From: Riptortus pedestris
Taxonomy: Eukaryota > Arthropoda > Insecta > Hemiptera > Alydidae
NCBI GenBank assembly: GCA_019009955.1
Contig: CM032228.1
Location: 258,027,001-258,091,000 of the forward strand
DNA: 64,000 nucleotides
Direction of reading: 5' to 3'
Shown here: positions 58,954 to 64,000 of the stretch, in pieces
How positions within the stretch are numbered: the first letter of the stretch is position 1
Layout of the letters: the number at the start of each line of letters is the position of its first letter
Made by a program: the position numbers and the translations under genes
Notes under the pieces: model-generated
Seen by the model: the letters and a program-made list of their open reading frames with translations, nothing else
What the model was told of the DNA's origin: nothing
Databases searched by the model: none

Positions 58954-61008
58954 CTAGCTAAGGTACCCGGCTTCGCTCGGGAAATCATTTGAGGCTGAAT
59001 GATAATAGTATTTTTTTTTTTTTTTTGAGCAAGGCTTCAATGTTTACTACACTTCCCGTCTGGGCGCATTGTTTTCCCGTGAGGGTCAGGCAGGCGACGT
59101 ATAGATGAGAAATATTAATTTTGAAGAATAAATAAAAATTTGTTCCTAATCTATACCTCTCCACTTTTCCAACTCACCTTTTTGAATACTTCAAACCATA
59201 ATCGTGGATAGCATTTATTACAATTAAATATCCTCTATAATGAAACTTATTTCCTGTCAAAAACCAATCCGAGCACATATAGTTTAAACATAGTTTTGTA
59301 CATTAGATTATATTCGTAATAGTAGAGCTCAGTGGAAATCATTTCCAGTAATGAAAGCATTTAACAGGAAATAAATTAAATCAGTTAACTGTTTAGGCTC
59401 CGACCTCCTTCCGCTCCAGTTATCTCCATAGTTTTCCTTAAAATATTGATTCAATGTATTATTTTATTATTCATTTGAGGCTGAATGGTGAAAGTATATT
59501 TTTGGCAAGGCTTTACTTTGCACAATATTTTGACATTTACCCGTTCCAGTGTTTAGGGTTAATACCCGTTGTTGGCATTTGTTAATAATAAAATTATTTT
59601 TTTATGTAAGACTTCACTGTCCTGCATATTGTCATATTTCCCGTCTCCTGTGCATTATGCATAGATTTGAATTAATAAGGAGAAAATATTGACATACATT
59701 TGAATTAATTTTTTCAGGAGAGGTACCTGGTAGTTCATATTGAAATGAAGTGTTGAGCAAATTTCTCTAAATAACAAAATAAACAACTTTTGTTATGTGC
59801 ATATTTGCCGAAACCCCAATAGGAAATCATTATTATTAATTTCAGGCCTTCCTTATAACCCCCACTGCTGCCCGTCCCTAGAAATGCTAGTATGACTTAT
59901 TATAAGGAAGGCATTAGTTTTAATATACATACTAAGTGTTTTATTTAGTTCGGTTGAGTCTTTTGTGCCAAATAAAATTGTTGTCTCCCGCTATAATTTT
60001 CAGCATATAACGCCTTTATACTTCGGTATACGATGATAGTGTATATAAAAAAGTTTCTCTAAATAACAAAATAAACAACTTTTGTTATGTGCATATTTAC
60101 CGAAAATGCAATAGGAAACGAAATATCACTATTATTAATTTCAGGCCTTCCTTATAACCCCCACTCCTGCCCGTCCCAAGAAATGTTAGTATAGCTTATT
60201 ATAATAAAGGCGTTAGTACTAATTCAGATACCGAGTTTGGTTTAATTCGGTTGAGTCTTTGGTGCCAAATAAAATTGTGGTCTCCCGCTATAGTTTTTAG
60301 CGTATAACTCATTTATACTTCCGTATACGGCAAAAGTGCATAAAACAAAAGTTTCTCTAAATAACAAAATAAACAACTTTTGTTATGTGCATATTTACCG
60401 AAAATGCAATAGGAAACGAAATATCACTATTATTAATTTCAGGCCTTCCTTATAACCCCCACTCCTGCCAGTCCCAAGAAATGTTAGTATAGCTTATTAT
60501 AATGAAGGCGTTAGTACTAATTCAAATACTGAGTTTGGTTTAATTCGGTTGAGTCTTTGGTGCCAAATAAAATTGTGGACTCCCGCTATAGTTTTTAGCG
60601 TATAACTCAATTATACTTACGTATAAGGCAAAAGTGCATATAACAAAAGTTACTCTAAATTACAAAATAAACAACTTTTGTTATGTGCATATTTGCCGAA
60701 AAACCAATAGGAAACGAAATATCGCTATTTTTAATTTCAGGTCTCCCTTATAACCCCCACTCCTGTTCGTCTTAGAGAATATTAATATAGCCTAAAGTCT
60801 AAGTTGGGCTAGTAGTAATATACATACCAAGTTTCATAAAATTCGGTTCAGCCGTTTATGCGTGAAAAGGTAACAAACAAACAAACAAACAAACAAACAA
60901 ACAAACATACACGAAAGAAACAAAATGCAGTTATGGTGTCTATGACATGTGAAACGAAAAGTTATCGTGAAATTTCGCAAAAAAAATCAATGTACAGACA
61001 GAGGTTAC

Positions 61009-61014
<6 letters not shown>
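58954..61014 (-). mobile_element. Family B element, full length, inverted partner of 950-3289
   Basis: CTAG at 58954-58957, CCCGGCTTCGCTCGGG hairpin, unique 3' part, then four units with the AACAAAAGTT/AACTTTTGTT pair (near 59770, 60060, 60360 and 60660), a (CAAA)n run (60875-60905), and the inverted 5' end CAGAGGTTACAATTTT next to (TA)n 61015-61089. It matches 950-3289 almost base for base over the unique part but has one unit fewer. Confidence 0.8.
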
Positions 61015-61090
<76 letters not shown>

Positions 61091-61234
61091 TAGCTCAATA
61101 CCCACTATTGATCTTATCTCAGCAATATTCAAATAAATTAAAATTTTTAACGTGTAGGGGTGGGGGGGGGGGTTAATCCTTAGGAAGTATTCCAAAAAAT
61201 AATTAACTTTGCTGCTTGATCATTTTAATTATTT

Positions 61235-61371
61235 TTAGCAGATTTCCCTTAAGGGAAATCAGCTATTGAGGTTGTACTCATGACGGAATTTTCGACATTT
61301 TTCTTCAAATGTCCATCGATCCTACCTAGTAGATGACGAAAATGAGGTCCGTTTAAAACTGTATATATATA

Positions 61372-61428
<57 letters not shown>

Positions 61429-61993
61429 ACCTATATATTTGTCTGTTACCGCTCTAGCGGTCGCAATTTTTGTTTGATCCTTACAAAACTTCATATTTAA
61501 GCGTTTTATGTAACATTAAAGATCAAGTTCGTTAACGGCTGAAATCGGACCAGTGGGAGGGGGGGTTTAGAGGGGAGGATTTTCGAAATTTCGAAATATC
61601 TCCGTTACTATACGTCGGATCAAAAGATTGTATAGAACCAATCTTATTGCAAATTAAATTTACTATAAATATTGTTCTATACATTAATTCTCTATCTTCA
61701 ATATTAACCGAGATATTTGCATTTGTATTCTGCGTATGGTCACCAATAGGCTATGTTCGGAGTTTCCGACGAGAGCTCTGGCGGCCGTTTCCATAACTAT
61801 CGTCCCTCGTGAATAGGTTTAGAGGTTAGGTTAACTGTTTTTTGGGGCTAGAAACTACTGGGTTATTACGCCCTAAATAATGTTTTTTAGGTTTAGAGGT
61901 TTCTTACTACTACAGTTGTTATTAGGCAGATTTCTCTATTGTAAAACTTCACGTGGGAAATCTGCTTAGTTTACGCAGCCCCTGCGTGACGGA
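61235..61993 (-). mobile_element. Family A element, complete, 759 bp, inverted partner of 39249-39983
   Basis: TTAGCAGATTTCCCTTAAGG (3' end) to CCCCTGCGTGACGGA (5' end). Carries the same rare inner insert as 39249-39983 (TATTACGCCCTAAATAATGT) and the same GAGAGCTCTGGCGGCCGTTT-type block. Confidence 0.88.
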
Positions 61994-62123
61994 CTTTTTA
62001 ATATGCTTTTATTACACAAATAGGAAGATCAAAACAGATTTTAAACATTTTTACCTTACGCCATTTATGTGTGGTGACCTTTTTTGATTATAAAAAAGCA
62101 GCGGCTTTTCTCATAGAAGACGT

Positions 62124-62157
<34 letters not shown>

Positions 62158-62890
62158 TAAATAAAGATCAAGTTCGTTAATGGCTGTCTAATCTTGTTAA
62201 TCTATTGATGTTCTACAATTGTTGTTCTGTGCATTTTTGCTTAAGCGAATTGTTCGCCCTTATTTGTTTTTAGCCTTCAGTAACCCCTCCCTCCCCCCCC
62301 CAACGTTCTACTCATCGGTTTTTGTTGCATATAAATAGAGAATGTGTGGTGAGAGGAATGATGTTATACCAGGGCGTGGGGAAATCTGCTTAGTTTACGC
62401 AGCCCCTGCCCCATGGACTTGGACCAATATGGAGCTGAGTGTGGTATAACGGTTGTAGCTCAGCCCTGGCGGCCGTTATATAAATCACTGAGAAAAAAAA
62501 TTGAACAATGTTAAATGTGTTATTTAACTACTTTTTTTTCGAATGATTGGAAAGCGACTTGTAGGTTTAAAAGTGGAACTAAATTGAAGAGGAACTGCGG
62601 TAGATTTTCATCGTTTTCCTTCGGGAAATTAATTCTAGAAGGCCTCGTATTTAATCAACTTTCTATTTCATTTGGTTTTCCAAAATATCATTCCACTCTT
62701 CTACATTTCTCACGCAAGCCCCATTGAAGCCTAATAATTACCACTTAATCTCTACTTGTGTAGTATTTAATTATGTTGGCTTTCGCCGTGTATTAGCAGA
62801 TACTCCTTAAGGGAAATCTGCTATTCAGCTTGTATGGATGATGCCATTTTCCGAAAAGTGTCTTCAAACGCCCATCGATCCAGTCCTGGA
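61994..62890 (-). mobile_element. A-family fragments and short TA tract
   Basis: (TA)n at 62125-62157, decayed A interior to 62300, inverted 5' end CTGCTTAGTTTACGCAGCCC at 62389-62410, and a separate inverted 3' end TTAGCAGATACTCCTTAAGG at 62793-62890. Between them (62430-62790) no feature is seen; the 70-codon frame starting 62515 has no support. Confidence 0.5.
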
Positions 62891-62942
62891 GCTGATGAAA
62901 CTTTATTTGCTCTACATGTTTTGTGGTTCAACTGCCTTGACG

Positions 62943-63041
62943 TTGTTCATAGTTCAAAGGCAAGGGTTGCCCATAAAAACACTTCATTTTTTTAAATGGG
63001 TTTTTTTTGGCGACCCGTTCCATTAAACTATGAACAACATA
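62943..63041. repeat. 13-bp inverted repeat pair, ~100 bp apart
   Basis: GTTGTTCATAGTT (62943 on) and AACTATGAACAAC (to about 63041) enclose a T-rich unique core. Could be a tiny MITE remnant or chance. Confidence 0.35.
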
Positions 63042-63079
63042 GACCATTATTGAGTCCGGGGAATATAAATATTAGCTGG

Positions 63080-63492
63080 GCAAGAAGTGTGTAACGACCG
63101 AGTAATGTGAATATCGGAAGAATAGAACTGGGATTAGCAAAAGTCAGTAATCCTGTAAATGATGGCATTACTGAAAGTTATTTCCACTGATTGTGAGATT
63201 TACAATTACGAATATAATCTAATGTACAAAACTATGCTTAAGCCATATGTGCTCGAAATCGGTGAGTCACAAAAAGTGGAGAGGAATAGATTAGGAACAC
63301 ATTTTCATTTATTCTTCACAACTAAAATTTCTATTCTATTAGTTCAGAAAAGTTACCCTTTAGGATAAGCTAATTCGGAAAAACAATGTCGTGGAGGGAA
63401 GTGTAATTGTACACATTGAAGTCGTGCCATAAAAATAACATCATTAGTGAGTTTACAAATATTTCCTGGGCATCGCCGTGTACCTTAGCTAG
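63080..63492 (+). mobile_element. Family B 3' part
   Basis: Diverged version of the unique 3' part (ACTGAAAGTTATTTCCACTG, AATCTAATGTACAAAACTAT) to GGGCATCGCCGTGTACCTTA and CTAG (63489-63492), followed by (TA)n to 63531. The terminal hairpin is weakened. Confidence 0.7.
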
Positions 63493-63496
63493 TATA

Positions 63497-63532
<36 letters not shown>

Positions 63533-63536
<4 letters not shown>

Positions 63537-63652
63537 AGCGGCCCTAATTTTCGTAATCTGAGGGGTAGGGTCGATGGACATTTAAAGAACGTTTTAGAAA
63601 ATCACGACCTGAGTTCAACCTCAATCGCTGGTTTTCCTTAAGGAAAAACTAA
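63533..63652 (+). mobile_element. Family A 3' end
   Basis: After (TA)n: GAGCGGCCCTAATTTTCGTA through CTGAGTTCAACCTCAATCGC to a decayed palindrome GGTTTTCCTTAAGGAAAAAC. With the B element on the other side of the TA tract this looks like B inserted into the TA tract of A. Confidence 0.7.
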
Positions 63653-63750
63653 AATAACAAAAATTCAGTTTCTTTTTGGTTTTCTTTATGTCACAATTGA
63701 ATGAGCATACATATGTAACTTTAACTTTAGACACCGCCTGGGCGTTATAG

Positions 63751-64000
63751 AGTATGATACCTTCCATGGTCCAGCAGCTTCGAAACGAGGAGCAAGTACC
63801 TATTATAGGATGGGGCACTTCTGGTTTCTATAACAATCTCCTTTTTAAAACTATTTCGATAAAGGAAATCATTGTCCCAACAGCAGATGAGTGTCGTCGG
63901 GTTCGGCTACAACTGATCTGCCTCACGCATCCGATTGTCCTGATTAAGAAACACCTTCCTACTCAAATACCTCATGAGTCAAAATCAATTAATGTAAATT
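63751..64000 (+). pseudogene. Partial trypsin-like serine protease fragment (window edge)
   Basis: Open from 63751 to the window end; the first in-frame ATG is 63754. The translation NEEQVPIIGWGTSGFYNNLL then FKTISIKEIIVPTADEC has the GWG block of chymotrypsin-fold proteases, and a Cys 26 residues after GWG, the same spacing as in trypsin (GWG...ADC). The following RRVRLQLICL resembles the next MICA-type block, but no GDSGGP follows within the visible 25 codons, and the His and Asp regions are not seen upstream. It may be one exon of a real gene that continues to the right, or a decayed copy. A competing frame from the acceptor-like TTTAG at 63730 is open for 34 codons. Confidence 0.33.

Noticed and set aside
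62515..62727. 70-codon ORF MCYLTTFFSNDWKA
   Set aside because: No motif, no splice context, lies between A-family fragments.

Overview
This 64-kb window is AT-rich, repeat-saturated eukaryotic DNA. The mix of elements (a Transib/RAG1-like DNA transposon, mariner, a piggyBac-like MITE, a Ty3/gypsy solo LTR and gag fragment, LINE 3' ends with RNase H and zinc-knuckle coding, a tRNA-derived SINE, Helitron/Helentron-like elements) and the short spliced exons point to an arthropod, most probably an insect; the species cannot be told from the sequence alone. No bacterial or viral genes, CRISPR arrays or rRNA genes are visible. Most long open frames are translations of microsatellites, tandem arrays or mobile-element pieces.

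Two interspersed families make up most of the window. Family A (more than 30 copies and fragments, 0.5-1.4 kb when complete) starts TCCGTCACGCAGGGGCTGCG with a small 5' hairpin, carries an internal (TA)n tract, and ends in a 3' palindrome GATTTCCC/TTAA/GGGAAATC followed by TGCTAA; a copy of the 3' arm lies inside the 5' end. This is the layout of non-autonomous Helentron/HINE elements. Family B (about ten copies, up to 2.3 kb) ends in a CCCG...CGGG hairpin, a short spacer and CTAG just before (TA)n, a Helitron-type 3' end; its body is built of ~295-bp units each holding the inverted pair ATAACAAAAGTT/AACTTTTGTTAT. B copies commonly adjoin (TA)n tracts, including those inside A.

Layout: 1-0.84 kb LINE 3' end; 0.95-8.2 kb B elements with A, SINE, gypsy gag and an 8-bp-TSD insertion; 8.2-10.8 kb an A element split by a Transib relic with terminal repeats and 5-bp duplication; 11.8-12.8 kb the last two exons of an unidentified host gene; 13-18.5 kb A, mariner remnant, SINE and B; 19.5-20.7 kb piggyBac-like MITE and solo LTR; 22-33 kb three tandem arrays (186, 101 and 136 bp) between A/B copies; 33-42 kb A copies and a 5'-truncated LINE with 11-bp TSD; 42.7-47.3 kb two more arrays (58/49 bp and 69 bp); 48-51 kb a repeat-poorer stretch with candidate minus-strand exons, SINEs and a fold-back; 52-63.6 kb A and B copies again; 63.75-64 kb a trypsin-like fragment running off the edge.

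The real coding content is small: one well-supported pair of terminal exons (11796-12806), a few candidate exons (48155-48296 and 48785-48922 on the minus strand, 53773-53840 on the plus strand) and the fragment at the right edge. The nested insertions, several with exact target duplications, give a readable order of events: A and B elements are older hosts, into which Transib, SINE, solo LTR and later A copies were inserted.
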